Origin: Burkholderia stabilis
GTDB lineage: Bacteria > Pseudomonadota > Gammaproteobacteria > Burkholderiales > Burkholderiaceae
Length of the DNA: 64,000 bases
Reading direction: 5' to 3'
NCBI RefSeq assembly: GCF_001742165.1
Contig: NZ_CP016442.1
Span: 1,302,001 to 1,366,000 of the forward strand
The notes under the pieces were generated by a model. The model was not told where the DNA came from, searched no databases, and saw nothing but the letters and a program-made list of their open reading frames with translations. Shown here one piece after another: positions 1 through 10,945 of this stretch (the first letter of the stretch is position 1; the number at the start of each line of letters is the position of its first letter). Made by a program: the position numbers and the translations under genes.

Positions 1-1855
1 GCCGCAAGTCGCCCGGCGCATCGATCGCCGCCAGCACGCGCTCGAGCTGCTCGGCGTCGCCGGTCGAGAACACCGATGCCTGCGCCAGTTCGACGCTGCC
101 GATGCCCCACGTCGCGAGCACGCGCTTCACGAGACTGCCCTGCCGGTGCGTCTGCACGAGCACCGCGATGTCGCCCGGCGACAGCGGCGTGTCGCCCAGT
201 CGCACATGCCCTTCGCGCGCGCCGCGCATCAGCCGCGCGATCTCGGCCGCGCAGGCCTGCGCGGCCTGCGCTTGCGCGTCGCGCTTGAGCAGCGTGCCCT
301 CGCCGCCCGGCAGCGCCCAGACCCGGAAGTCGCCGGCCGGGCCCGGATCGGTTTCGTCGACGAACGGCGCACGCACGCGCGTGCCGGCGCGCACCGCGTA
401 ATAGTCGAGCCCGTCGAGCACGAATGCGTGCGGATTCGACATGAAGAAGCGGTTGCACGCATCGACGATCGCAGGCGTCGAGCGCTGGTTGACCGCGAGC
501 GTATAGCACGCGCTCGCCCGCGCGCGCGCCGCCAGGTAGGTATGCAGATCGGCCGCGCGGAAGCTGTAGATCGCCTGCTTCGGATCGCCGACGAGAAAGA
601 GCGGGCCGCCCGGCGCGAAGATCCGGTCGAAGATCGCGAACTGCAGCGGGTCGGTATCCTGGAACTCGTCGATCAGCGCGGCCGGATAGCGCGCGCGCAG
701 CGTCTCGGCAAGCCACGGATGCGCATGCAGCGCGTGGTACAGGTTCGCGAGCAGATCGTCGAACGACACGACGCGCCGCGTGCGCTTGCGCTCGGCCAGC
801 TCGCCCGGCGCCATGTCGAGCCATTCGGCGATCAGCGCGAGCCAGCGCGCGCGCTGCGTGGCCTCGGCCGCCGCCACGGCCGCTTCGAGCGCGTCCGCGA
901 CGTCGAAAAACGCATGTTCGGGCGTCGCGCCGCCTTTTTTCGTGGCCTTCGTCAGCGCGGTGCGCGTGAGCTTCAGTGCGGCCTTCGGCAGCGCGGCCGT
1001 CGCATCGCCCTGCGCGAAATGTGCGGCCCACGCATCGAGCGCGTCGGCCACCGCGTCGGGCTTGTGCGAGCGCTGGTTCAGCGCAGGCTGCGCGACGCGC
1101 AGCAGCGCATCGATCGCGTCGCGCTCGGCCGCCCACATCCGCGCCGCCTCGGCGAAGCATTCGGCCGCTGCGGCCTCGGCCGATTCGTCAGGCTCGGTCA
1201 CGCCGTCCCAACGCAGCGCGGCCAGCGGCTTCTTCAGCCGGCGCGCGAGCTGCGCATCGAGCGCAGCCGGGCCGGCGCCAGATTCGACGAGCCAGATCGC
1301 GAAGCCCGGCCAGCGCGCGGCGGCCGGTTCGACGCGCGTGCGCCAGAAATCCGCCGCGAGTTCGAAGCGCAGCGACGCGTCGTCGGCTTCCATGTCGAAC
1401 GCGAACGGCATCGCGGCCGCGAACGGCGCTTCCTGCAGCGCGCGCTGACAGAACGCGTGGATCGTGTGGATCGCGGCCTGGTCGAACGCGCGCAGCGCGC
1501 GCCGGATCCGCTTCAAGGCCGTCTCGGGATCGAGCGCCCCGCCTTCGCCGAGCGTCGTGTCGAGCAGGCGCGCGATGAACAGATCGCCGCCGTCGTCGCC
1601 CGTGTCGAGTGCGTGCGCGAGCTGCGCGAGCCGACCGCGAATCCGCTCGTGCAGCTCGGCCGTCGCCGCTTTCGTGAAGGTCACGACGAGGATTTCATCT
1701 GCGCCGAGATCCTTTTCGAGCAGCAGGCGCACATACAGCGCGCAGATGTTCCAGGTCTTGCCGGTGCCGGCGGACGCCTCGATCTGGTTGACGCCGTCGA
1801 GCGGGCACGCGAACACGTCGAGTTCGAGCGCCGGTTGATGCGACACGGCGCTCAT
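1..1855 (-). CDS. recB: RecB, exodeoxyribonuclease V beta subunit (partial, 3' end outside window)
   Basis: This is the N-terminal part of the large helicase-nuclease subunit of RecBCD, which unwinds and degrades double-strand ends and loads RecA. The frame opens with MSAVSHQPALELD and reaches the Walker A motif ASAGTGKT at residues 27-34, followed by a UvrD-type segment (ILVVTFTKAATAELHERIR). About 618 codons are visible and the gene runs off the left edge, so the nuclease domain is not seen. The ATG overlaps the recC stop as ATGA (1852-1855), so the two are translationally coupled. recD would be expected further left on the same strand. The function is inferred from motifs plus the recC neighbour. 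Confidence 0.93.
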   Translation of the reverse strand, partial: MSAVSHQPALELDVFACPLDGVNQIEASAGTGKTWNICALYVRLLLEKDLGADEILVVTFTKAATAELHERIRGRLAQLAHALDTGDDGGDLFIARLLDTTLGEGGALDPETALKRIRRALRAFDQAAIHTIHAFCQRALQEAPFAAAMPFAFDMEADDASLRFELAADFWRTRVEPAAARWPGFAIWLVESGAGPAALDAQLARRLKKPLAALRWDGVTEPDESAEAAAAECFAEAARMWAAERDAIDALLRVAQPALNQRSHKPDAVADALDAWAAHFAQGDATAALPKAALKLTRTALTKATKKGGATPEHAFFDVADALEAAVAAAEATQRARWLALIAEWLDMAPGELAERKRTRRVVSFDDLLANLYHALHAHPWLAETLRARYPAALIDEFQDTDPLQFAIFDRIFAPGGPLFLVGDPKQAIYSFRAADLHTYLAARARASACYTLAVNQRSTPAIVDACNRFFMSNPHAFVLDGLDYYAVRAGTRVRAPFVDETDPGPAGDFRVWALPGGEGTLLKRDAQAQAAQACAAEIARLMRGAREGHVRLGDTPLSPGDIAVLVQTHRQGSLVKRVLATWGIGSVELAQASVFSTGDAEQLERVLAAIDAPGDLR

Positions 1856-4800
1856 GCAACCTCCTTCAGATGTTCGACGAGCGGCTCGAACACGAGCTTC
1901 GCGAGCGTGCCGAACGGCTCGTCGAGCGACGCATGCGCGCCGCGCCACGCGATCGCGATGGCCGGATCGTCGGCTTCGCTCACGACGCGCTCGTTGATCC
2001 AGACGCTCGCGGCCTTGGCTTCGCCGTCGGACACCCTCGCCCACGCGCTGCGCGGGAAAAACCGCAGCGGCATGCGCCGCCCCGCGCGAAACAGCGCGGC
2101 CAGCGGCGCGAGCCGTTCGAGCGGCGCCGCGACGGGCGTCAGCTCGAACGCGCCGCCGCTGCCGAACCACAGCGTGCGGCGCGGGCCGCCGGGCTCGACC
2201 GCGCAGTAGACGAGATGCGCGAGCCACGCGGACAGGTAATCGCGCGCGCTCGCCCGCGCATAACGGTAGATGATCTGCCCGGCCGGCGTCAGCCGGTTCA
2301 GCGTGCCGTGCAATTCGAGCGGCGTGCTCACCGCGTCGGCTGACAGCATCGCGTCGTCGGCGCCGAACAGCGCCTGTTCGGTGTCCGGCCACGCCGGCGC
2401 GACAACAAGCGAGAACGGCCGCCGCTCCATGCCGTCGGCCAGCGCACGGCGCACGTTCGACGCAAGCTGCGTCATCGAGCCGAGCGCCTGGTCGCGCCAC
2501 ACGGCACCCGTCGCACCGCCCGGCAGTTCGGGGCTCGCATCGGCAATGCGCAGCGCATGATCGTGCACGGCTGCGTCGCCCGATTCGATCAGGAGCGGCA
2601 GCACGCGCTCGGCAAGTGCGTCGCTGCCGGCGAAGTCGAGCGCGAACGGCTCCGTGTCGAGCAGTTCGGCCTGCGCGTCGGCCAGCACGATGCCGAGCCG
2701 CGCGCGCAGCACCGCACGCGCCGGATGCCGCCAGAAGCGCTCGAATTCGCTGAACGCGACGGGCTCGACCGGTTCGGCCGGCAACGGCTGCGCGAAGAAC
2801 CGCAGCTCGCGCGCCCCGTCGCGCGATGCCTCGGCGGCCAGCAGTGACGCGAGCGTCGCACGCTCGGCGTCATACGAAACGAGTTCGCTGCCCGGCTGGA
2901 AATAGGCGGCCGCGAACGGTTGCAGCGGATGCTCGACGATGAACGCGCGTCGCGCGGCGTCGACCGCATCCGGTGCGGCGTCGGGCCCGGCCGTGACGAG
3001 CGCGAGATGATCGAGCAGTTCGTCGACGAGCGCCGCGGGCGGCAACGGCGCGTTGTCGCGAATGCTGCGGCCCGTGTAGGCGATCATCAGCCGATCGCGG
3101 GCAGCGAGCAGCAGGTCGAGGAACAGGTTGCGCTCGTCGTCGCGGCGCTGCCGGTCGCCGAGCTTCGGCAACACGGCCATCAAATCGAATTCGTCTGCGC
3201 GCGCGAGGCTCGGCAGCACGCCGTCGTCCATCCCGAGCAGGCAGACGACGCGGTACGGCAGGCCGCGCAGGCTCGTCAGCGACGAGAACGTCACGCCACC
3301 CCACGGCACCCCGCCGCGCGCCGGATCGTCGAGCGCCGCGGCGAGCCCCGCGCGGACGACGGCCGCCGGCAGCGCTTCGTCGGGCGCCCCTTCCGTCATC
3401 GCGGCCAGCATCGCGTCGAGCGCGTCGCGCACGCCCGCGAGCGCGTCCGCGAACGCGGCACCCGAGTCGAAGAAACGCGCGAGCGTGTCGGCGAACAGCT
3501 CGCTCCAGCCGCGCGGCGTATGCGATTCGGCCAGCCGCTGCGCAAAGCCGTCGAGATCGTCGGTGAAGCGCGCGAGCCGGCCGAGCAACTCGGCCTCGCT
3601 GCCAGTGGCCGCCTCGATCGGCAGCCATGCGCCGACCGGCGCCGCGCCTTCCGGCATCGCATAACCGAGAAAGAGCCGCGCAAGCGCATCGGAGAACGTA
3701 TGACGCGGCGAAGGCACGGCCGCGTCGTCGCTCGCGCGCGGCGACAGCCCGCGCCGCGCGCCGGCGGCCGCGAGCCACGTCTGCACCGTTTCGAGCGCGG
3801 CCGCATCGATGCCGTAGCGCGCGGCCACCGCGTCGACGCGCAGCCATTCGACCAGCTCCGGCGCGCCGACCTGCCGGTCCGGCAACGCGAGCCAGTCGAG
3901 CAGCACGCGTGCGACCGGGTTCGCCTGCGACGGCGGCAGGCCCGTGATCCGGTAAGGCACGCGTGCGCCGCCGGCGCCGGCCGTGCCGAACACCGCGTCG
4001 ATCAGCGGCCCCGCCGCCGCGAGATCGGCCACCGCGACGAGCACGTCGGACGGCTGCAGGCTCGCATCGGCGTCGAACCACGCGAGCAGCCGGTCGTGCA
4101 GCACTTCGAGCTGGCGCGCGAGGCTATGGCACACGTGCACTTCGATCCCGCGCTCGGCCGGCGCGCCGCCGACATCGGCCTCCGGCTGCAGTTCGAGGAT
4201 CGCGTTCTGTACGCGCGCGAGCCACGTCGGCGCGGGATTCTCGACGAAACGCGACGCGTCGCCCGACGCAGCGCTTTCGGTCAGCTCGTGCAGCATGTGC
4301 AGTTGCGCCTGCGTCTGCCGGCCCCATTCGGCGAGCAGCGGATGGCCGACTTCCTGGTAATCGAGCCGGCCGGCCGCATCGAGCGCCTCGGCGTGCGCGG
4401 CCGTCACGATGTCGAACCAGAATTCGCGGCACGGGTTCAGCGCATAGACACGCACGTCGATCCAGCGCGACAGTTCGCGCAGCAGCGCGATGTGCAGCGG
4501 CGGCATCGTCGGCAGCGCGAATATGCTGACCGATTCCGGCCAGTCCGCGCGCGCGGCCGCCTCATCATCGAGATGGCGCGCCTCGACGAGAAAACGATGC
4601 GCGGGCGGCGTGCCGCTGTCGCTCAGCTCGGCGAGCAGCGCGCGCCACAGCGCGGCCTGCCAGCGCTCGTCGTCGCGTGCGGCGTCGCTGATCCCGCGCG
4701 GCGCGGCGTCGCCCGCGAGCACGGATTCGCCGGCCTGCCACGCGGCCAGCCATCCGGGGCGATAGGTCAGGTAATGATCGAGCACGGCCGCGACGCGGTG

Positions 4801-5190
4801 CGCGAGCTCGTAGCGCATCGCATCGTCGGACGCGGACAGATATGCGGCAAGCCGCGGCGACGCGAGCCACGGCGCGCCGTCGGCCGCCTGCGCGAACAGC
4901 CGGTAGCAGCGCCACACGAGGCGGTCGGGCGCGAACGGCGAACGCGCGGGCACCGTCAGCACGCGGCCGATCTGCGCCCACAGCCACTGCGCGAGATACG
5001 TGAACTCGACGTTCGCGCACACGCCGTTGCGCGCGGCGATGTCGAGCTCGAGACGCCGGCGCAGCGCGGCGCTCGGCACGATGACCTGTTGCGGCGCCCA
5101 CGGGGCGTTGCGGGCCGGGAACGCGGCCAGATCCTCGAGCAGCGCGTCGGCCAGCGTCTCGTGACGGTTCGAATAGAAGAGATGGAGCAT
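1852..5190 (-). CDS. recC: RecC, exodeoxyribonuclease V gamma subunit
   Basis: RecC is the scaffold and Chi-recognition subunit of RecBCD. The 1112-residue product is close to the usual RecC length (about 1120) and begins MLHLFYSNRHETLADALLED, the typical RecC N-terminus. A frame extension up to 5301 exists, but its extra 37 residues (MVRKSWLSGQ...) look like upstream DNA, so I chose the ATG at 5188-5190. The motif GLPYRVVCLLGMDDGVLP in the second half matches the inactive helicase-like domain of the family. The stop overlaps the recB start by 4 nt. It is divergent from the FUSC gene across 181 bp. Confidence 0.93.
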   Translation of the reverse strand: MLHLFYSNRHETLADALLEDLAAFPARNAPWAPQQVIVPSAALRRRLELDIAARNGVCANVEFTYLAQWLWAQIGRVLTVPARSPFAPDRLVWRCYRLFAQAADGAPWLASPRLAAYLSASDDAMRYELAHRVAAVLDHYLTYRPGWLAAWQAGESVLAGDAAPRGISDAARDDERWQAALWRALLAELSDSGTPPAHRFLVEARHLDDEAAARADWPESVSIFALPTMPPLHIALLRELSRWIDVRVYALNPCREFWFDIVTAAHAEALDAAGRLDYQEVGHPLLAEWGRQTQAQLHMLHELTESAASGDASRFVENPAPTWLARVQNAILELQPEADVGGAPAERGIEVHVCHSLARQLEVLHDRLLAWFDADASLQPSDVLVAVADLAAAGPLIDAVFGTAGAGGARVPYRITGLPPSQANPVARVLLDWLALPDRQVGAPELVEWLRVDAVAARYGIDAAALETVQTWLAAAGARRGLSPRASDDAAVPSPRHTFSDALARLFLGYAMPEGAAPVGAWLPIEAATGSEAELLGRLARFTDDLDGFAQRLAESHTPRGWSELFADTLARFFDSGAAFADALAGVRDALDAMLAAMTEGAPDEALPAAVVRAGLAAALDDPARGGVPWGGVTFSSLTSLRGLPYRVVCLLGMDDGVLPSLARADEFDLMAVLPKLGDRQRRDDERNLFLDLLLAARDRLMIAYTGRSIRDNAPLPPAALVDELLDHLALVTAGPDAAPDAVDAARRAFIVEHPLQPFAAAYFQPGSELVSYDAERATLASLLAAEASRDGARELRFFAQPLPAEPVEPVAFSEFERFWRHPARAVLRARLGIVLADAQAELLDTEPFALDFAGSDALAERVLPLLIESGDAAVHDHALRIADASPELPGGATGAVWRDQALGSMTQLASNVRRALADGMERRPFSLVVAPAWPDTEQALFGADDAMLSADAVSTPLELHGTLNRLTPAGQIIYRYARASARDYLSAWLAHLVYCAVEPGGPRRTLWFGSGGAFELTPVAAPLERLAPLAALFRAGRRMPLRFFPRSAWARVSDGEAKAASVWINERVVSEADDPAIAIAWRGAHASLDEPFGTLAKLVFEPLVEHLKEVA

Positions 5191-5371
5191 GAGGCAGGCG
5201 TGGGAACCTCGCGCCGGCCAGGCCGGGCGAACAGGGTCTCCAAGGATAGCAAAGGGCCGCCGCCACGGCCATTGGCCGGAAAGCCAGCTTTTGCGGACCA
5301 CGAAATACGATAGACTCGTCGCCAGTCAATACGCCGCCCCCGGGCGTCTTCGTCTGCCATTCAGCCCATCG

Positions 5372-7663
5372 ATGCGCTATTCGGTCGAAATCAGAAAGTT
5401 TTTCTACAGCCAGTACTTTTTCGGCGGCCTGCGGATCGCGGTCGGCGTCTCGCTGCCGGCCGTGCTGTGCCTGATCGTGTTCAACAACCGGGAGCTCGGC
5501 TTCACGATCTCGACGGGCGCGCTCGGCGCATGCGTCGTCGACATGCCCGGCCCGCTCAAGTACAAGCACAACGAAATGCTTGCGTGCAGCGTGATCGGTT
5601 TCCTCGCCGCGCTCGCCACCGGCCTCGCGACACCGAATATCTTCGCGCTGTGGCTCACGATCGTGCCGCTCACGTTCGTGCTGTCGCTGATCGTCGTCTA
5701 CGGCAACCGCTGGCCGCAGATCAGCTTCGCGACGCTGTTCATGATGGTGATGACGCTCGAGGAGAAATTCACGCCGCTGCAGGCGTTCATCAACGCCGGC
5801 TGGATCCTCGCGGGCGGCCTTTGGTATACGTACTGGGCCACGCTCGTGTCGCGATGGCAGGCGCGCCGGATCGAGCAGCAGGCGCTGGCCGAGAGCCTGT
5901 TCGCGTGCGCCGACTACCTGCTCGCACGCGCGCAGTTCTACGATCTCGACGCCGATCTCGACGAGTGCTACCGCAATCTCGTCGCGAAGCAGATCACCGC
6001 GGTCGAGACGCAGGAAACCGCGCGCGACATCGTGCTGCGCAACCTGCCGAAGCTGCGCCGCGGCAAGCTCGATCCCGGCCGCACGACGATGTACAACCTG
6101 TTCATCAACAGCGTCGACCTGCACGAGCTGTTCGTCGGCGCACACACCGATTACCCGCTGGTGCGCAACACGTTCGGCGGCTCGGATCTCATCATTTTCT
6201 ACCGTGACCTGATCCGCAAGGCGGCCACCGATCTCGAAGAGATCGGCCTCGCCGTGCTCGAGAACCGCGCGCCGCATTCGCACGTGAGCGTGAAGGCCGA
6301 ACTGCGCGCGATCGAGTACGAGATCGAGCTGATGCGCAAGAAGAATTTCGCGGCCACCAACGCGGAAGCGTACGCGGCCGTGCTCGCGACGTTCCGGCGC
6401 ATCTGGAGCGCGACGCGCCTGATCGACCGGATGCGCCGCAACCTGTCGGGCCACGCCGATCCGCAGCAAACCGAACTGAAGATCGACAAGGCGCTCACGC
6501 GCTTCCTGCAGCGCCGCCGGATGTCGCCGCTGCTGATCTTCTCGAACCTGAACATGCGCTCGCCGAGCTTTCGCCACGCGCTGCGCGTGACGATCGCGGT
6601 GGCGGTCGGCTTCTGGCTCGGTCGGCTGCTGCCGCTCACGAACGCGTACTGGATCGTGATGACCACCATCATCATCCTGAAGCCCGGCTACTCGCTCACC
6701 AAGCAGCGCAACGCACAGCGGATCATCGGCACGCTGATCGGCTGCGCGGCGAGCATCGCGCTGATCTACACGGTGAAGGAGCCGCACCTGCTGATCGCAA
6801 TCATGTTCGGGTCGATGGTGATGAGCTACAGCCTGCTGCTGTTCAACTACGCGGCGAGCGTCGTGTTCACGTCGTCGTACGTGCTGCTGATGTTCCACCT
6901 GCTCGCACCGGGCAGCATGCGGATCATCGGCGAGCGTGCAATCGACACCGTGGTCGGCTGCATGATCGCGATCGCCGCCAGCCGGCTGTTCCCGTACTGG
7001 GAATACCGGCTGATGGGCAAGCAGGTCGCCGACATGCTCACCGCGACCCGCAAGTATTTCGAGGCCGTATGGCGCGCCGGGCGCGGCGCATCGCCGCCGC
7101 CCGTGCCCACCGCCGACGGCGCGGCCGTGGTGCCGGTGATCGCCGCGGCGGTCGAGACGCCGACCACGAGCCTCGACGACGACTACCGCTACCGCCTCGC
7201 GCGCAAGGACGTGCACATCGCGTTCGCGAACCTCGGGCAGGCATTCCAGCGGATGATGATCGAGCCGAAGGCGCACCAGCGTTTCGTGCCGGAGCTGAAC
7301 GACCTGCTCGTGCAGACGCACGTGCTCGGCGCGCAGATCACGGCCGCCGCGCCGCTGATCCGCAATGCGTGCTCGGCCGACAGCAGCATCGAGCACGACG
7401 ATGCACTGCATCGCGGCCTCACGGCCGTGCTCGACAATCTCGAGAAGGCCGAGGCCGGCGAGCCACCGCCCGCCGATCAGCTCGAGGCATCGAAACAGAT
7501 CACGCGCGATCTCGACGCGATGGTCGTGTCGGCGGAAAAATCCGACGCAGTGGGCGCCGAGCTCACGCACGACCTGAAGGTGCTCGCGCACCAGTGCAAG
7601 CAGATGCTCGCGTCGTCGCTGCTGATCCGCAAGGACGCGAGCGTGATCCGCCTGCCCGCCTGA
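5372..7663 (+). CDS. FUSC family inner-membrane protein (YccS/YhfK or aromatic-acid exporter type)
   Basis: The product is 763 residues with two clusters of membrane helices (roughly residues 15-170 and 395-530), each followed by a long cytoplasmic region. This is the duplicated layout of the fusaric-acid-resistance-like (FUSC) superfamily. The start [19 protein letters not shown] is preferred over an in-frame start at 5189, which would lie in the recC leader. Family members include aromatic acid efflux components and the uncharacterised YccS and YhfK; no membrane fusion protein gene is adjacent, which argues against a classical AaeAB pump. The substrate is unknown. A 10-bp inverted repeat follows the stop. 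Confidence 0.8.
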   Translation: MRYSVEIRKFFYSQYFFGGLRIAVGVSLPAVLCLIVFNNRELGFTISTGALGACVVDMPGPLKYKHNEMLACSVIGFLAALATGLATPNIFALWLTIVPLTFVLSLIVVYGNRWPQISFATLFMMVMTLEEKFTPLQAFINAGWILAGGLWYTYWATLVSRWQARRIEQQALAESLFACADYLLARAQFYDLDADLDECYRNLVAKQITAVETQETARDIVLRNLPKLRRGKLDPGRTTMYNLFINSVDLHELFVGAHTDYPLVRNTFGGSDLIIFYRDLIRKAATDLEEIGLAVLENRAPHSHVSVKAELRAIEYEIELMRKKNFAATNAEAYAAVLATFRRIWSATRLIDRMRRNLSGHADPQQTELKIDKALTRFLQRRRMSPLLIFSNLNMRSPSFRHALRVTIAVAVGFWLGRLLPLTNAYWIVMTTIIILKPGYSLTKQRNAQRIIGTLIGCAASIALIYTVKEPHLLIAIMFGSMVMSYSLLLFNYAASVVFTSSYVLLMFHLLAPGSMRIIGERAIDTVVGCMIAIAASRLFPYWEYRLMGKQVADMLTATRKYFEAVWRAGRGASPPPVPTADGAAVVPVIAAAVETPTTSLDDDYRYRLARKDVHIAFANLGQAFQRMMIEPKAHQRFVPELNDLLVQTHVLGAQITAAAPLIRNACSADSSIEHDDALHRGLTAVLDNLEKAEAGEPPPADQLEASKQITRDLDAMVVSAEKSDAVGAELTHDLKVLAHQCKQMLASSLLIRKDASVIRLPA

Positions 7664-7681
7664 TCCATCCGGCTTTTCCCG

Positions 7682-7720
7682 CCGGTGGCCGGCCCGCGCA
7701 CGCCGCAGGTCGGCCACCGG
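7682..7720 (+). terminator. Inverted repeat after the FUSC gene, possible terminator
   Basis: CCGGTGGCCG (7682-7691) pairs perfectly with CGGCCACCGG (7711-7720) around a 19-nt loop, starting 18 nt after the stop codon. No run of T follows, so it may be a weak terminator or an mRNA 3'-end stabiliser. Confidence 0.4.
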
Positions 7721-7958
7721 TGCTCCCCGATCCAACGATTCACCGAAGCATGACCTGCCCGCCCCACGCGGCCCGCCCGCACGCCGTGCGACCGCCCCAC
7801 TCCCTATTCCGCCCGTTGCGCCAGTCAGGGAATACCCGATTCCGGTCACCCGGCCCGGCTTGTTATCATTCGTTCACATTTCAAGTTGTATAGACAACTT
7901 AAGCCAATCGGACCGGCCCCGCTCGCCCGGTTCGTCGCATAACGATATCGGAGACTCG

Positions 7959-9326
7959 ATGAAAAACTTGCAGCGCCACCTGAGCGCGCGGCACATCCGC
8001 TTTCTCGCGCTGGGTTCGGCGATCGGCACGGGCCTGTTCTACGGTTCGGCGACCGCGATCCAGCTCGCGGGCCCGGCCGTGATCCTCGCGTACATCCTCG
8101 GCGGCGCGGCCGTCTACATGGTGATGCGCGCGCTCGGCGAGATGGCCGTGCGCGAACCCGTCGCCGGGTCGTTCGGCCACTACGCTACCGAGAACCTCGG
8201 CCCGTTCGCGGGATTCGTCACGGGCTGGACCTACACGCTCGAAATGGTGATCGTCGCGATTGCCGACATCACCGCATTCGGCATCTACATGGGTTTCTGG
8301 TTTCCGGATGTCCCGCAATGGATCTGGGTGCTCGGTGTCGTGGCGATCATCTGCGGGCTGAACCTGTGCCACGTGAAGGTGTTCGGCGAGCTCGAGTTCT
8401 GGCTGTCGATCATCAAGGTCGGCGCGATCGTCGCGATGATCGGCGGTGGCGTCGCGATCCTGCTGACCGGCATGCACTTCGGCCATTCGGCCGACGTGCC
8501 GACGTTCGCGAACCTGTGGAACCATGGCGGTTTCCTGCCGAACGGCGTCGGCGGGCTGATCGCGTCGCTGTCGGTCGTGATTTTCGCGTACGGCGGAATC
8601 GAGGTGATCGGGATGAGCGCCGGCGAGGCGAAGGACCCGGAGCGCGTGATTCCGCGCGCGATCAACGCGGTGCCCGCGCGCATCCTGCTGTTCTACGTGT
8701 TGACGATGGTCGTGCTGATGTCGATCAGCCCGTGGACGGGCGTCGGCAGCGACGGCAGCCCGTTCGTGCAGATCTTCTCGGCGCTCGGCGTGAAGTCGGC
8801 CGCGACGATCCTCAACCTGGTCGTGATCAGCGCGGCGATCTCGGCGATCAACAGCGACATCTTCGGCGCAGGCCGGATGATGTTCGGGATGGCGCGGCAG
8901 GGGCAGGCGCCGCGCGTGCTGATGACGACGTCGCGACACGGCGTGCCGTGGGTCACCGTGCTCGTGATGGCGGGCGCGCTGCTCTTCGGCGTGCTGCTCA
9001 ACTACCTGATGCCGAAGGACGTGTTCCTGATGGTCGCGGCAATCGCCACGTTCGCGACGGTGTGGGTGTGGCTGATGATCCTGCTGTCGCAGGTCGCGAT
9101 GCGTCGCCGGCTGTCGAGCACCGAAATCGCGGCGCTGAAGTTCAAGGTGCCGCTGTGGCCCGTCGCGCCGGCGCTGACGATCGCGTTCATGGGCTTCGTG
9201 ATCGTGATGCTCGGCTGGTTCGAGGACACGCGTGTCGCGCTGTATGTCGGTGCAGCGTGGCTCGCGCTGCTCGCGATCGTGTTCTACGCGCGGATTCGCC
9301 CGAAATTCGCACCTGCGTCACGTTGA
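7959..9326 (+). CDS. proY: ProY-like amino-acid permease (APC family)
   Basis: This 455-residue permease closely resembles the E. coli cryptic proline permease ProY (457 residues), for example in [13 protein letters not shown] near the N-terminus, [25 protein letters not shown] and AYGGIEVIG. Twelve hydrophobic segments are expected for the amino acid-polyamine-organocation family. It would carry an amino acid, perhaps proline or histidine, across the inner membrane with protons. The ATG at 7959 gives the family N-terminus and follows a GGAG box; an in-frame start at 7860 would add a non-homologous leader. Substrate assignment is from resemblance only. Confidence 0.85.
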   Translation: MKNLQRHLSARHIRFLALGSAIGTGLFYGSATAIQLAGPAVILAYILGGAAVYMVMRALGEMAVREPVAGSFGHYATENLGPFAGFVTGWTYTLEMVIVAIADITAFGIYMGFWFPDVPQWIWVLGVVAIICGLNLCHVKVFGELEFWLSIIKVGAIVAMIGGGVAILLTGMHFGHSADVPTFANLWNHGGFLPNGVGGLIASLSVVIFAYGGIEVIGMSAGEAKDPERVIPRAINAVPARILLFYVLTMVVLMSISPWTGVGSDGSPFVQIFSALGVKSAATILNLVVISAAISAINSDIFGAGRMMFGMARQGQAPRVLMTTSRHGVPWVTVLVMAGALLFGVLLNYLMPKDVFLMVAAIATFATVWVWLMILLSQVAMRRRLSSTEIAALKFKVPLWPVAPALTIAFMGFVIVMLGWFEDTRVALYVGAAWLALLAIVFYARIRPKFAPASR

Positions 9327-9496
9327 CGCACGGCTGACCTACTGCTGACCGATACGCGGCGCGCCGGCTTCGGCGGGCGCCCGCTTCCTGACCGCTGCTT
9401 GCCTGATTCTGCGCGGCGACTGCCGCGCCGGAAGCCGCGCAACGCTCCCTTCTCATGCACGACATGCGCGACCCGACCGGGCCGCGCACCGGCACG

Positions 9497-9658
9497 TCAG
9501 TGCGATGCCGCGCTCGCGGCCTCGGCCGGATGCGCCTCGTCGTACGCGCGCTTCTGCGAAATCGCGTTGTACAGGATCGTCCCGATCACGAGCAGCACGG
9601 CCACGACGATCAGGATGCTCACGTTGCGGACAGGGTTCTTCTTGCGCTGATCGTTCAT
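9497..9658 (-). CDS. Small single-pass membrane protein, 53 residues, hypothetical
   Basis: Translation of the minus strand from ATG 9658 gives MNDQRKKNPVRNVSILI and then a hydrophobic run (VVAVLLVIGTILYN), followed by a charged and Ala-rich tail ending EAASAASH before TGA at 9497-9499. The architecture is a short basic cytoplasmic N-terminus, one membrane helix (about residues 13-31) and a short periplasmic tail. It lies alone between proY and the fbp operon, opposite to both. I do not recognise the family. The positive-inside charge pattern and clean start-to-stop frame support a real gene. Confidence 0.6.
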   Translation of the reverse strand: MNDQRKKNPVRNVSILIVVAVLLVIGTILYNAISQKRAYDEAHPAEAASAASH

Positions 9659-9780
9659 GGTCGGGGCAACTCCGTCAAATTCGTCGAAGCGCGCATTCTA
9701 CGCGCTTGCGCCGCCGCTGCGCCGCCCCGTTTCCGATCCTCGTCTTCACCGTCCCCGCCGCTTGCCGCAAGCTTTCATTT

Positions 9781-9799
9781 GATAATCGTTCCCATTTCG
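9781..9799 (+). promoter_or_regulatory. Probable Fur box upstream of fbpA
   Basis: GATAATCGTTCCCATTTCG matches 11 of 19 positions of the Fur consensus, including an intact left GATAAT half and ATT in the right half. It lies about 100 bp before the ferric-iron binding-protein gene, where iron repression would be expected. Confidence 0.55.
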
Positions 9800-9901
9800 A
9801 TCTAGAATCCTGAGTCTTTCATTTTGTAATGTTCCGGATCGCTCGGGCGGCAGGCGCGCCCCGGAACGCTCCCTTCGTCCACCTGCCCCACCGGAGTCTT
9901 C

Positions 9902-10945
9902 ATGTCGAATCCGCGCACTCGCCTGCTGCCGCTTGCCGGCGCCCTCGCCCTTGCCGCGGCCGCCTTCGCACCGCTTGCCCAGGCGGCCGAAGAAGTGAGC
10001 CTGTACACCACCCGCGAACCGAAGCTGATCCAGCCGCTCATCGACGCGTTCACGAAGCAGAGCGGCGTCAAGGTCAACACCGTGTTCGTGAAGGACGGCC
10101 TGCTCGAGCGCGTGAAGGCGGAAGGCGCACAATCGCCGGCCGACGTGCTGATGACGGTCGACGTCGGCAACCTGCTCGACCTCGTCGACGGCGGGCTCAC
10201 GCAGCCGGTGCGCTCGAAGGCGCTCGACGACGCGATTCCCGCGAACCTGCGCGGCGCGAACGGCGACTGGTACGCGCTGTCGCTGCGCGACCGCGTGCTG
10301 TACGTCGAAAAGGACCTGAAGGTCGATGCGTTCCGCTACGAGGATCTCGCCGATCCGAAGTGGAAAGGCAAGGTCTGCATCCGCTCGGGCCAGCATCCGT
10401 ACAACACGGCGCTCGTCGCGGCGATGATCGCGCACGACGGCGAAGCGGCGACCGAGAAGTGGCTGCGCGGCGTGAAGGCGAACCTGGCGCGCAAGGCGAC
10501 CGGCGGCGACCGCGACGTCGCGCGCGACATCCTCGGCGGCATCTGCGACGTCGGCCTCGCGAACGCGTACTACGTCGGTCACATGAAGAATGCCGAGCCG
10601 GGCAGCGATGCGCGCAAGTGGGGCGACGCGATCAAGGTCGTGCGGCCGACGTTCGCGAACGCGAAGAGCGGCGGCACGCACGTCAACATCAGCGGCGCGA
10701 CGGTCGCGAAGCACGCGCCGCACAAGGCCAACGCGGTGAAGCTGCTCGAATACCTCGTGTCGCCGGAAGCGCAGGCGCTGTATGCGCAGGCGAACTACGA
10801 ATACCCGGTGCGCGCGAACGTGAAGCTCGACCCGGTGATCGCAAGCTTCGGCACGCTGAAAATCGACCCGCTGCCGCTGGCGGACATCGCGAAGCATCGC
10901 AAGCAGGCGAGCCAGCTCGTCGACAAGGTCGGTTTTGACAACTGA
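9902..10945 (+). CDS. fbpA: Ferric iron ABC transporter, periplasmic binding protein
   Basis: This is a periplasmic Fe(III)-binding protein of the FbpA/SfuA/AfuA type (347 residues) that delivers iron to the FbpB-FbpC transporter. It has a signal peptide with cleavage expected after AQA (about residue 28), then EEVSLYTTREPKLIQPL, typical of the family. The paired tyrosines in NAYYVGH correspond to the iron-coordinating Tyr-Tyr of FbpA. It is first in a three-gene operon: its stop overlaps the fbpB start, and a Fur-box-like sequence precedes it. The closest families (thiamine, phosphonate binders) lack the YY signature, so iron is the likely substrate. Confidence 0.88.
   Translation: MSNPRTRLLPLAGALALAAAAFAPLAQAAEEVSLYTTREPKLIQPLIDAFTKQSGVKVNTVFVKDGLLERVKAEGAQSPADVLMTVDVGNLLDLVDGGLTQPVRSKALDDAIPANLRGANGDWYALSLRDRVLYVEKDLKVDAFRYEDLADPKWKGKVCIRSGQHPYNTALVAAMIAHDGEAATEKWLRGVKANLARKATGGDRDVARDILGGICDVGLANAYYVGHMKNAEPGSDARKWGDAIKVVRPTFANAKSGGTHVNISGATVAKHAPHKANAVKLLEYLVSPEAQALYAQANYEYPVRANVKLDPVIASFGTLKIDPLPLADIAKHRKQASQLVDKVGFDN

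Noticed and set aside
146..2209. Long plus-strand open frame opposite recB and the end of recC
   Set aside because: Arg-rich shadow sequence; the minus strand has RecB Walker A and family motifs.
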